A DNA stretch of 64,000 bases, taken from assembly GCF_018919265.1 (NCBI RefSeq), contig NZ_JAHLQO010000003.1, positions 186,001 to 250,000 on the forward strand, read 5' to 3'. A program made the translations under genes and the position numbers. Positions 8,136-16,558 of the stretch are shown one piece after another. How positions within the stretch are numbered: position 1 is the stretch's first letter; each line of letters begins with the position of its first letter. The DNA is from Peptoniphilus ovalis. GTDB lineage: Bacteria; Bacillota; Clostridia; Tissierellales; Peptoniphilaceae. Below the pieces are notes generated by a model. It was not told where the DNA came from. It saw only the letters and a program-made list of their open reading frames with translations, and searched no databases.

Positions 8136-9797
8136 TTATTCTAATGACATTATATAATAGTAAATTGGTTGATTTCCCTTTATTACTTCTATATCAATAT
8201 CATCATATTTTTCTTCTAATTTTTCTTGAAGATTTTCTGCATCTTCATCAGTAACATCTTCACCATAGAATAAAGTTACAATTGAAATATCATCATTCAT
8301 TAAGTTTTCAACTGTATTTATTGTTACTTCAGTGATATCAGTGCCACTTTCAACGATATCTTTTGAAGCGATACCGATGATATCATCTTTGTGAATTTCC
8401 TTACCATTAATTGTTGTATCTCTAACTGCATAAGTTACTTGAGCATCTATTACACTTGAAAGAGCTTCCTTCATATTATTTTCATTTTCTTCAATTGATG
8501 CTTCTTCATTAAATGCAAGTATTGCAGCGATTCCCTGTGGCACAGATTTTGAAGGAATTACAATAATTTCTCTATCAGAAATATCTCTTGCTTGTTCTGC
8601 TGATAAAATAATATTGCTGTTATTTGGTATTAGATAAACAACTTTACCGCCTACTTTATCAATTCCCTTTAAGAAATCTTCAGTAGATGGATTCATTGTT
8701 TGTCCGCCTTTGACAACATAGTCAACTCCAAGAGATTTAAAAGTTTCTGTCATCCCTTCTCCCATGGAAACTGTAATGAAAGAAAATTCTTTCTCTTCGA
8801 TTGCTTCTTCCTTTTCACTTTCCCTAGCATTTTCAACTTCACTTTCATCGAAAAGAGTTTCTCTATGTTGGTATCTCATGTTGTCGATTTTAATGTCTTG
8901 TAAAAGTCCAAGTTCACAACCATATTGTAAAACCTTGCCTGGATCATTTGTATGAACGTGAATTTTAATAATCTTAGTTCCGCCACCACCAACTACTAAT
9001 AGACAATCTCCAAGTGGTGAGATTTTTTCTCTAAGTGCATCTATGTCATCATAATCTGTATTTATAATAAATTCTGTACAATAGCCAAATTCTAAAGACT
9101 CATCAGCTTCAGTAAATTGAATTTCTTTTTGAGCTTTTTTCTTTAATACTTCGTCATCTTCTTGATTAGATATTTCTTCGCCTTTTAAAACTTTTAAAGC
9201 ACCTTCAAGAAGAACTACAAGACCCATACCACCAGCATCAACTACTCCAGCTTCTTTTAAAACTTGAAGTTTATTAGGTGTTTCATCTAAAGATTTTTTA
9301 GCTTCAACTAATACATCTTCTAAGAATTTAACTAAGTCGTCATTCTTTTTATAATGGCGAATAGCATATTCTGCAGTCTCTCTGCCTACAGTTAGTATTG
9401 TCCCCTCAATGGGTTTCATTACAGCTTTATAAGTAGTCTCACTAGCCTTTTTAAAAGCAATTGCAATCTCTTGAGTTCCTGCAGTTTCAAGGCCATCAAG
9501 TCCTTCTGCCAAACCTCTTAAAAGTTGTGATAAAATTACTCCACTATTTCCCCTAGCACCCATTAACGCACCACGTGCTGCAGCTTGAGAAACTTCACTA
9601 ACTGAAAAACTTCCTTCTAAACTCTCAATTTGCTTAAGGGCAGATTTAATAGTAAGACTCATATTTGTGCCTGTGTCTCCATCTGGAACAGGAAATACAT
9701 TTAATGCATTAACCTCTTCTTTTTTGGATATTAGATAATTTACAGCGCCTTTAAATGCTTTTTTTAATAAAGCGCCATCAATTTTATTTATTTCCAA
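8136..9797 (-). CDS. fakA: Fatty acid kinase catalytic subunit / DAK2-domain protein (FakA/YloV)
   Basis: Phosphorylates fatty acids presented by a FakB (DegV-fold) partner, feeding exogenous fatty acids to phospholipid synthesis. The N-terminal DhaL/DAK2 domain (about 1-200) has the nucleotide and Mg motif PVPDGDTGTNM (36-46), RGALMGARGNSGVILSQ and DAGGMGLVVLLEG. The middle and C-terminal parts match YloV (VGGGGTKIIKIHVHTNDPG; GGQTMNPSTEDF). Length 553 is typical. The start is TTG with GGAGG 7 nt upstream. It sits 13 bp after asp23, the conserved asp23-yloV pair of Bacillota. No fakB lies in the window. Confidence 0.92.
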   Translation of the reverse strand: MEINKIDGALLKKAFKGAVNYLISKKEEVNALNVFPVPDGDTGTNMSLTIKSALKQIESLEGSFSVSEVSQAAARGALMGARGNSGVILSQLLRGLAEGLDGLETAGTQEIAIAFKKASETTYKAVMKPIEGTILTVGRETAEYAIRHYKKNDDLVKFLEDVLVEAKKSLDETPNKLQVLKEAGVVDAGGMGLVVLLEGALKVLKGEEISNQEDDEVLKKKAQKEIQFTEADESLEFGYCTEFIINTDYDDIDALREKISPLGDCLLVVGGGGTKIIKIHVHTNDPGKVLQYGCELGLLQDIKIDNMRYQHRETLFDESEVENARESEKEEAIEEKEFSFITVSMGEGMTETFKSLGVDYVVKGGQTMNPSTEDFLKGIDKVGGKVVYLIPNNSNIILSAEQARDISDREIIVIPSKSVPQGIAAILAFNEEASIEENENNMKEALSSVIDAQVTYAVRDTTINGKEIHKDDIIGIASKDIVESGTDITEVTINTVENLMNDDISIVTLFYGEDVTDEDAENLQEKLEEKYDDIDIEVIKGNQPIYYYIMSLE

Positions 9798-9810
9798 AAT
9801 CTTACCTCCA

Positions 9811-10164
9811 CTACTTAAGTCTAATACCTTCTACCAATACCTCGATATTATCTACACTAAGGCCTGTTAAATTTTCAATATTAAACTTTACTCTCTCTAT
9901 TATATTTTCACCTACTGTAGAAACTTTTACTCCATATTCTAAAATTACGTGAAGTTCTATATTAATTTCATTATTTTCGGTGTTAACAACAATTCCCTTC
10001 GATAAATTTTCAAATCTTAAGAGTTCAAAAATTCCATCAGTGGCATTTTTTGATGCCATTCCAACAATTCCATAGCTTTCCATAGCAGAAATTCCTGCAA
10101 TGTTTGCAATAACGCTGTCTTCGATTACAATATTACCAAGTTCTTTATTTATAATTGCCGGCAT
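9811..10164 (-). CDS. Asp23/Gls24 family envelope-stress protein (YloU-like)
   Basis: A 117-residue alkaline-shock-protein family member. It shows the conserved early segment NIVIEDSVIANIAGISAMES, the GIVGMASK turn, and the amphipathic beta-strand pattern INIELHVILEYGVKVSTVGE. No signal peptide or membrane helix is present; in staphylococci Asp23 is tethered to the membrane by a partner protein, which was not found here. GGAGGTG precedes the ATG and an extended -10 (TGTTATAAT) lies at 10188-10193. It is the first gene of the asp23-fakA unit, divergent from rpmB as in many Bacillota. Confidence 0.9.
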   Translation of the reverse strand: MPAIINKELGNIVIEDSVIANIAGISAMESYGIVGMASKNATDGIFELLRFENLSKGIVVNTENNEINIELHVILEYGVKVSTVGENIIERVKFNIENLTGLSVDNIEVLVEGIRLK

Positions 10165-10187
10165 TAGGGCACCTCCTTATCTAATTT

Positions 10188-10193
10188 ATTATA
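10188..10193 (-). promoter_or_regulatory. Extended -10 promoter of asp23-fakA
   Basis: TGTTATAAT on the minus strand, about 30 bp upstream of the asp23 start. The -35 region is weak. It forms a divergent pair with the rpmB promoter. Confidence 0.55.
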
Positions 10194-10276
10194 ACAGAAA
10201 CAAGATTAGAAAAGAAGTTTTAGGATATAATTTATGTAAAATTAACACAAAAATAGCTCGAAAAGTAAAAATAAAT

Positions 10277-10305
10277 TTGCAAAAGTTTAGGCTTTTTGGT
10301 AAAAT
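10277..10305 (+). promoter_or_regulatory. Promoter of rpmB
   Basis: TTGCAA, exactly 17 bp, TAAAAT with an extended TGG directly before the -10. The ribosome-binding site AAAGGAGGTG follows, 7 nt from the rpmB ATG at 10338. Confidence 0.7.
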
Positions 10306-10337
10306 AACTAATGCGTAATAACTAAAGGAGGTGCGTT

Positions 10338-10529
10338 ATGGCTAAAAGATGTGAAATTTGCGGAAAAGAAAAAGTATTTGGTAATAAAATTTCTTTCTCT
10401 CACTCTCGTTCTAACAGAAGCTGGTCTCCTAACATTAGAAGAGTAAGGGCGGTAGTTAATGGTTCTAGAAAGAGAATCAATGTATGTACTAGATGCTTAA
10501 GATCCGGAAAAGTAGAAAGAGCTGTATAA
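10338..10529 (+). CDS. rpmB: 50S ribosomal protein L28 (zinc-binding form)
   Basis: Structural protein of the large ribosomal subunit, 63 residues. It opens MAKRCEICGKEKVFGNKISF, with C5/C8 and C50/C53 (VCTRC) forming the four-Cys zinc site of the Cys-containing L28 type. The basic middle (SHSRSNRSWSPNIRRVRAVV) binds rRNA. It has a strong promoter and an AAAGGAGGTG ribosome-binding site. It stands alone on the plus strand between minus-strand genes, as in Bacillus, and is followed by a terminator that includes its own stop codon. Confidence 0.97.
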   Translation: MAKRCEICGKEKVFGNKISFSHSRSNRSWSPNIRRVRAVVNGSRKRINVCTRCLRSGKVERAV

Positions 10530-10573
10530 ATATAGGGTCTTAGTTCAAGATCCTTTTATACAGCTCTTTTTTA
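10518..10573. terminator. Large bidirectional terminator overlapping the rpmB stop
   Basis: A 13-bp perfect outer stem, AGAGCTGTATAAA (10518-10530) with TTTATACAGCTCT (10555-10567), encloses a second short stem GGGTCTT / AAGATCC. A T run follows on the plus strand. The rpmB TAA stop lies inside the left arm. The thiN stop on the other strand begins at 10571-10573, so both genes can use it. Confidence 0.8.
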
Positions 10574-11206
10574 ATCCTTTGATTTAATTATAAAGGCTTC
10601 ACCTTTATTAATTTTTATTTTGGCAGATTCATTTTTTATTTCATTGCTAACTCCTCTGCCAGGGTTTTCATAATTAATAATTAAATCGTCTACTTCGTAT
10701 AACATTCCCTTAGTTGAATAAGAAATTTCATCTGACACATTTATTACAGATACATATTTTTTATCATCTTTTTTTAATTTATATTCTCCAACTTCAGCGT
10801 AAATCACTTCATTATGAGAATCTTCAATTTTCCCATTAATATTATTTTTAAAAAGTTTTTTTAATAAAAAGATGTTTGCTAGTTCATGGTCAAGTCTTGT
10901 GCCAAGTCCGCCTAAAATTACAATATCTTTAAAATCATTTTCTATTAAAAACTCTATGCAAATTTCTGTATCAGTTAGATTTTTCATAGGTGGAAATTTT
11001 TTTATTTCAATATTATTCTCCTTGATATAATTAAGAGAATCTTCATCTATGGAATCTAAATCTCCAAATAAAAGATCACATTTTAATTTGTGTTTATTTA
11101 GAGAATTAGCACCACTATCTGCGACAATTTTATATCTGTCAGAATATTTTTCTAAAAGTTTTTTAGAAATTTCTCTTCCACCAGTGATTAAAACTGCTTT
11201 TTTCAT
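10571..11206 (-). CDS. thiN: Thiamine pyrophosphokinase
   Basis: Transfers pyrophosphate from ATP to thiamine, giving the cofactor thiamine diphosphate. Visible family motifs are the N-terminal ITGGREI, ADSGANSLNKHKLKCDLLFG, GDLDSI, FPPMKNLTDTEICIEF with the catalytic Asp, and ILGGLGTRLDHELANI. The C-terminal thiamine-binding barrel includes STKGMLYEVDDL and GRGVSNEI. Length 211 is typical. Its ATG overlaps the rpe stop (ATGA). It is the last gene of the rlmN-prpC-prkC-rsgA-rpe-thiN run. Confidence 0.93.
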   Translation of the reverse strand: MKKAVLITGGREISKKLLEKYSDRYKIVADSGANSLNKHKLKCDLLFGDLDSIDEDSLNYIKENNIEIKKFPPMKNLTDTEICIEFLIENDFKDIVILGGLGTRLDHELANIFLLKKLFKNNINGKIEDSHNEVIYAEVGEYKLKKDDKKYVSVINVSDEISYSTKGMLYEVDDLIINYENPGRGVSNEIKNESAKIKINKGEAFIIKSKD

Positions 11207-11847
11207 AATAATTCCTTGAATTTTCTTATATTATCTCTAGTTTTTTCCTTTTCGAAAATTGCTGAGCCTGCTACTAAAATATCAGCACCCGCACCTAAAA
11301 CAGATTTTGCATTGTCAATTTTAACTCCACCATCAACTTCAATTAATGTATCTAAATTTCTATTTTCAATAATTTTTTTTACTTCAGAAATTTTTCTAAG
11401 AGCAGATGGAATAAATTTTTGTCCTCCAAATCCAGGGTTTACACTCATTATTAAAACTAAATCAAGTTCATCAATAATATAATCTAGAACTTCAATTGAA
11501 TCACCAGGATTAAGTGCAATACCAGCTTTTATTCCGTTGGACTTAATTAATGAAATAGTTCTTTCAAGATGATTTGTAGTTTTTGGATGAATTGTCAAAA
11601 TATCTGATCCTGCATCTGCGAAAAGGTCTACGTAATTTTCGGGATTTTCAATCATTAAATGTGTGTCAAAGGGAATATCTGTAAGTGGTCTTAAACTTTT
11701 TACAATTCCCGGTCCATAAGATATATTAGGGACGTAATTGCCATCCATTATATCCAAGTGAATAAAATCCACTGCTTCTTCATTTAAAATTTTAAATTCC
11801 TTCTCTAAATTTGTAAAATCAGCTGAAAGTAATGATGGTGATATCAA
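11203..11847 (-). CDS. rpe: Ribulose-phosphate 3-epimerase
   Basis: Interconverts ribulose 5-phosphate and xylulose 5-phosphate in the pentose phosphate pathway. TIM-barrel signatures: MISPSLLSADFTNLEKE, HLDIMDGNYVPN with metal ligands H30 and D32, FDTHLMIENPE, VNPGFGGQKFIP and the C-terminal DGGVKIDNA with GADILVAGSAIF. Length 214 is normal. The start is TTG with GGGAGG 7 nt before it, and it overlaps the rsgA TGA stop by 4 nt. The operon position after rsgA is the standard Bacillota arrangement. Confidence 0.96.
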   Translation of the reverse strand: MISPSLLSADFTNLEKEFKILNEEAVDFIHLDIMDGNYVPNISYGPGIVKSLRPLTDIPFDTHLMIENPENYVDLFADAGSDILTIHPKTTNHLERTISLIKSNGIKAGIALNPGDSIEVLDYIIDELDLVLIMSVNPGFGGQKFIPSALRKISEVKKIIENRNLDTLIEVDGGVKIDNAKSVLGAGADILVAGSAIFEKEKTRDNIRKFKELL

Positions 11848-12704
11848 GAGTATCCTCCCTTTCCCTTTAATTCATTGAAAATATATTTGTAATTTTCGTA
11901 TCTTGTTTCTTCTATTTTTCCTTCTTCTAAAGCTTTTTTAACTCCACATTTAGGCTCATTAATATGATTGCAATTGTTAAATTTACAATTCTCTTCGTGA
12001 TTTCTAAATTCTCTAAAATAAAATTTTAGTTCATCACTTTCAATATCTAAGTCAAGCGAAGAAAATCCTGGAGTGTCAAAGATAAAGATATCATCATTGT
12101 ATAAAAGTTCTGTATGACGAGTGGTGTGCTTTCCTCTTTTTGTCTTGTCAGAAACTTTTCCAATTTCAACTTCTTTACCTAAGATTTTAGAAGTTATAGA
12201 TGATTTACCAGCAGCACTTACTCCGCAAAGAGCTACAGTTTTACCTTCTAAAAACTCCTTTAATTCATCTAAACCTTCATTGTCAATTGCTGATATGACA
12301 AAAGTCTTAAAGCCAGAGTTTTCATATAAATATTTTAATTTATTTGCTTCATTTTGGTCTAAGTCAGATTTATTAATAGCAATTGCAACATCAATTTCTT
12401 GGTATTCTGATTGTATAATATTTTTATCAATTAACATCAAATTGTATTTTGGATCTTTAACTGGAACAACAATTAATGTCAAATCAACATTTGCTACCCT
12501 TGGCCTTGTGAGCATATTTTTTCTGGGATATACTTTTTCAATATATCCCAGATTATCTTTTTCATATTTAAATTCTACATTATCTCCAACTATTGGATCA
12601 GTATTGGTGTGCCTAAAATTTCCTCTGGCCCTAGTTTCATATACTTCGTTGCCAGATTCAATATAATAAAATCCTCCAGTTAGCTTTATAATTTTACCTT
12701 TCAT
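11844..12704 (-). CDS. rsgA: Ribosome small-subunit GTPase A
   Basis: Circularly permuted GTPase that checks the 30S decoding centre during late maturation. Order of parts: N-terminal OB fold (1-65), then G4 INKSD, G1 GVSAAGKSS, G2/G3 with TTRHTELL and DTPGF, and a C-terminal zinc knuckle CKFNNCNHINEPKCGVKKAL with Cys-Cys-His-Cys. Length 286 is normal. Its ATG shares a base with the prkC TAA (TAATG) and has only a weak ribosome-binding site, so it probably depends on coupling. Location after prkC follows the conserved order. Confidence 0.96.
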   Translation of the reverse strand: MKGKIIKLTGGFYYIESGNEVYETRARGNFRHTNTDPIVGDNVEFKYEKDNLGYIEKVYPRKNMLTRPRVANVDLTLIVVPVKDPKYNLMLIDKNIIQSEYQEIDVAIAINKSDLDQNEANKLKYLYENSGFKTFVISAIDNEGLDELKEFLEGKTVALCGVSAAGKSSITSKILGKEVEIGKVSDKTKRGKHTTRHTELLYNDDIFIFDTPGFSSLDLDIESDELKFYFREFRNHEENCKFNNCNHINEPKCGVKKALEEGKIEETRYENYKYIFNELKGKGGYS

Positions 12705-14716
12705 TATTTTACTTTCTCTGTTCTAATTAAATTATCATCAACATAAATATTGTATTCACCAGGTCCAATTAACTCAACATTTGAAGTGTCTCCAGCTTCA
12801 ACATTGTAGTTCCAAACTGTTCTAGGGCTAATTTTATTTCCACTAGCATCTACAACTCTTTCAGCCAAAACTTTATGATTATTTCCATCATCTGGAACTT
12901 TAACCTTTACATATTTTACTTTGTTGAATTTATCGGTATTAGTATTGTTAGTTTCTTCAGCCTTTTCATTATTGCTTTCGTTTCTAGAACTACTTGTTGC
13001 TTCCTCTTCATCTTCGCTTGATCCATTTGAAATGTAAAGAGTTACTTTAGATCCCTTGTCAACAGTTTTTCCAGGACTTGGATCCATTGCATAAACTTGA
13101 CCTTCTGAAACCTTATCGCTTGGTCCCTTTTCTACAGTAACATCAAAACCTAATGTCTTAAGTTGATTTACAACAACTTTTTCACTAAGACCAGTATAAT
13201 CATTTAGTGTAACTGGAGTAGTGTCAATTCCCTTTGATACTAAAACTTTAACAGCTGATCCTCTTTTAACAGAGTATCCACCTTCAGGATTTGAAGAAAT
13301 AATCTTTCCGCTTTCAACATCTTCATTGTATTCTTCTTCTACTGAACCAAGACTTAAAGAATTATCTTCAAGAATTTTCTTAGCGTCTTCTATGCTTAAT
13401 CCTTTAAGTGGTGGAACTGCTACAGAGTCAGGAAGTTCATTAATTGAAAGTCTAACTGTTGAACCTTTCTCTACTTCTAGGCCTGCTTCTGGATCTTGCT
13501 CAAGAACAATTCCATCAGGTTGATTTTCATCTTCTACAGTATTTACATCTAGTACTAATCCTTGTGATTCAATTAGGTTTTTAGCTTCTTCTCTAGTTTT
13601 ACCAACATAATTTTCAAGTGCAACTTTTTCAACTTCTGTAGTTGTTCTCATTCCATTTAAGGCTTTTGGCACTACATAAATTAGAAGTGCAATTATAAAT
13701 ATCGCCGAAAATATTCCCAATATTGCAGGTGCAGTAGATTTCTTTTTAGTTGTCTTCCTCGCTTTTGTAGGTCTATTATTGTCATTTTTTAGAACTCTTT
13801 GCCTATTAGGATTTCTATTAATAACAGGAGGGGTTACAACTGTTGAATCGTCCTCATCATAATTTCTATTAACGGTAAAAGTTCTTGCTCCAATTGTATA
13901 ATCCTTAATATCCTTAATTAGTTCAAAAACATCAGAATATCTTTTGTTAGGATCTTTTTCAGTCATTTTTAAAACTAGAGCATCTACAGATGGATCAATA
14001 TTTTTTATAATATCTGAAGGTCTAGGCATTTTAGATTGAACTTGCATTAGTGCTACTGATACTGGATTATCTGCATCAAATGGAAGTTGACCTGTAAGCA
14101 TTTCAAATAAAACAATTCCAAGAGAGTAAATATCTGATCTATTATCAACTTTAGCTCCCCTCGCTTGCTCAGGTGAAAAGTAATGAACTGATCCCATTAC
14201 CGCATTAGTTGCAGTAACTGTTGTATTATCAGCAACTCTTGCTATTCCAAAGTCAGTAACCTTTATTCTATCATCTCTAGTTACCATAATGTTTTGAGAT
14301 TTTATATCTCTATGAACAATATGCTTAGAATGAGCTACTTTTAATGCTTCTGCAATTTGAATTGTGTAATTAAGAGCTCTTTTTTCAGAAAGCCTTCCTT
14401 CATCATTTATAATTTCCTTTAAAGTCTTTCCATCAATAAATTCCATTACAATATAATGAATGTCTCTTCCATCTACATTTTCTGATCCTACATCATAAAT
14501 GCTCACAATATTTGGATGAGAAATACTTGCAGCAGCAAGAGATTCTCTTTTAAATTTTCTTATAAAATTATTGTCTTCGTTATACTCGAGTCTAAGAACT
14601 TTAATGGCTACAATTCTGTCTAATTTTCTATCATGGGCTTTAAAAACATTGCCCATTCCACCAGTTCCTATTTTTTCCAGTATTTCATATCTATTTGCTA
14701 AAACTTGATTTATCAT
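12704..14716 (-). CDS. prkC: Ser/Thr protein kinase PrkC with three PASTA domains
   Basis: Membrane Hanks-type kinase that senses muropeptides or lipid II and controls growth and wall synthesis. The cytosolic kinase domain (about 8-270) has the GTGGMGNVF loop, catalytic Lys39, HRDIKSQN with Asp137, DFG at 155-157 and SPEQARG. A Lys/Arg/Asn-rich linker precedes one membrane helix (APAILGIFSAIFIIALLIYV). Outside the cell are three PASTA repeats (GKTREEAKNLIESQGLVLDV; GLSIEDAKKILEDNSLSL; GLSEKVVVNQLKTLGFDV), then a Ser/Glu/Asn linker and a final ~70-residue beta domain. The frame opens at 14731, but the ATG at 14716 has GTAGGTG before it. Seven bp separate it from the prpC stop. Confidence 0.95.
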   Translation of the reverse strand: MINQVLANRYEILEKIGTGGMGNVFKAHDRKLDRIVAIKVLRLEYNEDNNFIRKFKRESLAAASISHPNIVSIYDVGSENVDGRDIHYIVMEFIDGKTLKEIINDEGRLSEKRALNYTIQIAEALKVAHSKHIVHRDIKSQNIMVTRDDRIKVTDFGIARVADNTTVTATNAVMGSVHYFSPEQARGAKVDNRSDIYSLGIVLFEMLTGQLPFDADNPVSVALMQVQSKMPRPSDIIKNIDPSVDALVLKMTEKDPNKRYSDVFELIKDIKDYTIGARTFTVNRNYDEDDSTVVTPPVINRNPNRQRVLKNDNNRPTKARKTTKKKSTAPAILGIFSAIFIIALLIYVVPKALNGMRTTTEVEKVALENYVGKTREEAKNLIESQGLVLDVNTVEDENQPDGIVLEQDPEAGLEVEKGSTVRLSINELPDSVAVPPLKGLSIEDAKKILEDNSLSLGSVEEEYNEDVESGKIISSNPEGGYSVKRGSAVKVLVSKGIDTTPVTLNDYTGLSEKVVVNQLKTLGFDVTVEKGPSDKVSEGQVYAMDPSPGKTVDKGSKVTLYISNGSSEDEEEATSSSRNESNNEKAEETNNTNTDKFNKVKYVKVKVPDDGNNHKVLAERVVDASGNKISPRTVWNYNVEAGDTSNVELIGPGEYNIYVDDNLIRTEKVK

Positions 14717-14723
14717 CGCACAC

Positions 14724-15437
14724 CTACTCATTAAATACTATAATAAATGTGATGTTGTCCATTCCTCCATTTTCTAGAGCAAGTTCCATTAACTTTTCAC
14801 CTGCGTCTTCTGGAGAATTTTCTTTTATAATTTTAAATATATCAACATCAGAAACCATGTTAGTCAGTCCATCTGAACAAAATAAAAATATATCATTCTT
14901 TTCAATATTTAATGTATTCACATATACATCAATATCAGCAGTTGTTCCCAAAGCTTTGGTAAGAACATTTTTCTTAGGATGATGTTTACTTTCTTCTTGA
15001 GTTATTTCGCCAATCTCAATTAAATAATTTACAAAAGAATCATCTTTTGTAAGTTGTTCAATATCTTTGTTTAATTTATAAATTCTTGAATCTCCAACAT
15101 TGGCATATACTAGTATTTCTTCTAGATTATAACCAAGAGATACTGTTGTACCCATACCTCTAAAATCATCATTATTTGCAGATTTTTCAAAAATTTCATT
15201 ATTTGCATTTTTAACAGCTGTTGCCATAGTTTCAATTACATTTTGAAGTTTATAATTTTTAATATTTTCAAACTCTTTTGCAATAATTTCTGTAGCCATC
15301 TTAGAAGCTTGTTCGCCAGCTAAGTGACCTCCCATACCATCAGCTAAAATAAATAATTTTTCTGATTCATCTACATAATAAGAATCTTCATTATTTGTCC
15401 TGTAATTACCAACATTAGTAGCTGAAATCACTTTCAT
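14724..15437 (-). CDS. prpC: PP2C-type Ser/Thr phosphatase
   Basis: Cytosolic Mn/Mg-dependent phosphatase that reverses PrkC phosphorylation. Metal-binding acidic motifs are visible: NNEDSYYVDE near residue 17-26, ADGMGGHLAGEQAS, GTTVSLG, NVGDSRIY, FLFCSDGLTNMVSD and GGMDNITFI at the C-terminus. Length 237 is typical. The ATG follows the rlmN TAA directly, with GAGGTG inside the rlmN coding end. The prpC-prkC pair next to rsgA is conserved across Bacillota. Confidence 0.95.
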   Translation of the reverse strand: MKVISATNVGNYRTNNEDSYYVDESEKLFILADGMGGHLAGEQASKMATEIIAKEFENIKNYKLQNVIETMATAVKNANNEIFEKSANNDDFRGMGTTVSLGYNLEEILVYANVGDSRIYKLNKDIEQLTKDDSFVNYLIEIGEITQEESKHHPKKNVLTKALGTTADIDVYVNTLNIEKNDIFLFCSDGLTNMVSDVDIFKIIKENSPEDAGEKLMELALENGGMDNITFIIVFNE

Positions 15438-16457
15438 TTAGTTCACCTCTACACTGCGCCTTAGTTGTCCACAAGACGCGCTTATATCTTTTCCTAATTC
15501 TCTTCTAGTAGTTACATTAAATCCTTTTTCTTCAAGCATATTTTTGAAATGATTAATTTCTTGATTATTTGGTCTCTTCTCATCAAATTCATCTATTGGA
15601 TTTAATGGAATTAGATTAATATGGCATTTAATTCCCTTTGCAAAACTTTTTAGTTCTTCAACATTTTTTATGCCATCATTTTGATTTTTAATCAGTGTAT
15701 ATTCAAATGTTATTCTATTATTTGTCTTCTCAGAATAATATATTAATGAATCTCTAAGTTTACTTAAATTATACTTTTTATTGACTGGCATTAAATTAGA
15801 TCTGTCAATGTCATTTGTCTGATGTAAACTTATAGCTAAATTAATAGGTAAATTTATATTTGCTAAATCAATTATTCTATCTGCTATACCACAAGTTGAA
15901 ATTGTAATATTTCTATAGCTTGTGTTATGTCCTTTTTTGTCATGAAGAAGCTTTATAAATCTTATGACTTCATCAAAATTATCAAGCGGCTCTCCACTTC
16001 CCATTAATATAAAATTAGAGACATTTATATTTAACGTATTTTCAATTTCATAGACTTGATTTAACATTTCCGCTGCAGTTAAATTTCTTACTAATCCGTC
16101 CTTAGTTGAAGCACAAAAATCACAACCCATTCTGCATCCAACTTGTGTTGAAATACATTGAGAGTAGCCATGTTTGTACTTCATAAGTACCCCTTCAATT
16201 AAATTATTGTCCCATAATTTAAAAAGTATTTTCTTTGTCTCATCTAATTTAGAATCAAAAATTTTAAAAATTTTTGTCTCAACTACATCTTCACATTTAA
16301 TGATTTCTAAAGCATTTTTTGAAAGATTTGAATTTTCTATATCTTTTCTCTTTTTCTCATGTAAAAAAGTGAAAAGCTGATTTGCTCTAAAGGCTTTTTC
16401 TCCTCTTTCTTTAAAAAATTCTCTAAGTTCATCTAAATACAAAGAATTTAACTCCAT
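15438..16457 (-). CDS. rlmN: 23S rRNA (A2503-C2)/tRNA A37 dual methyltransferase, radical SAM
   Basis: Radical-SAM enzyme that methylates C2 of A2503 in 23S rRNA and A37 in some tRNAs. The CxxxCxxC cluster motif is GCRMGCDFCAST, with C108, C112 and C115. The family also shows CISTQVG, FILMGSGEPLDNFD, INLAISLHQTND and the C-terminal GKDISASCGQLR, whose Cys forms the covalent intermediate. Length 339 is normal. AGGTGA precedes the ATG. It is the first gene of the rlmN-thiN unit, with an extended -10 promoter at 16480-16485. Confidence 0.96.
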   Translation of the reverse strand: MELNSLYLDELREFFKERGEKAFRANQLFTFLHEKKRKDIENSNLSKNALEIIKCEDVVETKIFKIFDSKLDETKKILFKLWDNNLIEGVLMKYKHGYSQCISTQVGCRMGCDFCASTKDGLVRNLTAAEMLNQVYEIENTLNINVSNFILMGSGEPLDNFDEVIRFIKLLHDKKGHNTSYRNITISTCGIADRIIDLANINLPINLAISLHQTNDIDRSNLMPVNKKYNLSKLRDSLIYYSEKTNNRITFEYTLIKNQNDGIKNVEELKSFAKGIKCHINLIPLNPIDEFDEKRPNNQEINHFKNMLEEKGFNVTTRRELGKDISASCGQLRRSVEVN

Positions 16458-16479
16458 ATAATCACCTATTCATCTTATC

Positions 16480-16485
16480 ATTATA
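16480..16485 (-). promoter_or_regulatory. Extended -10 promoter of the rlmN-thiN unit
   Basis: TGGTATAAT on the minus strand, 23 bp upstream of the rlmN ATG, with TTTTTA 17 bp further upstream as a weak -35. Confidence 0.55.
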
Positions 16486-16535
16486 CCATTAGATGGGTTT
16501 AATAAAAATATTTTTTCAAATTTTGTGCGATTTTA

Positions 16536-16558
16536 AAGGCTATATTGAATATAGCCTT
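16536..16558 (-). terminator. Hairpin after rsmB (weak terminator)
   Basis: A 10-bp perfect stem AAGGCTATAT / ATATAGCCTT with a 3-nt loop overlaps the rsmB stop codon. The tail on the minus strand is short in T (TTTAAAAT), so termination may be partial. Confidence 0.5.

Noticed and set aside
12704-14716. PASTA repeats of prkC as DNA tandem repeats
   Set aside because: The repetition is at protein-domain level only; the nucleotide sequences of the three units differ.
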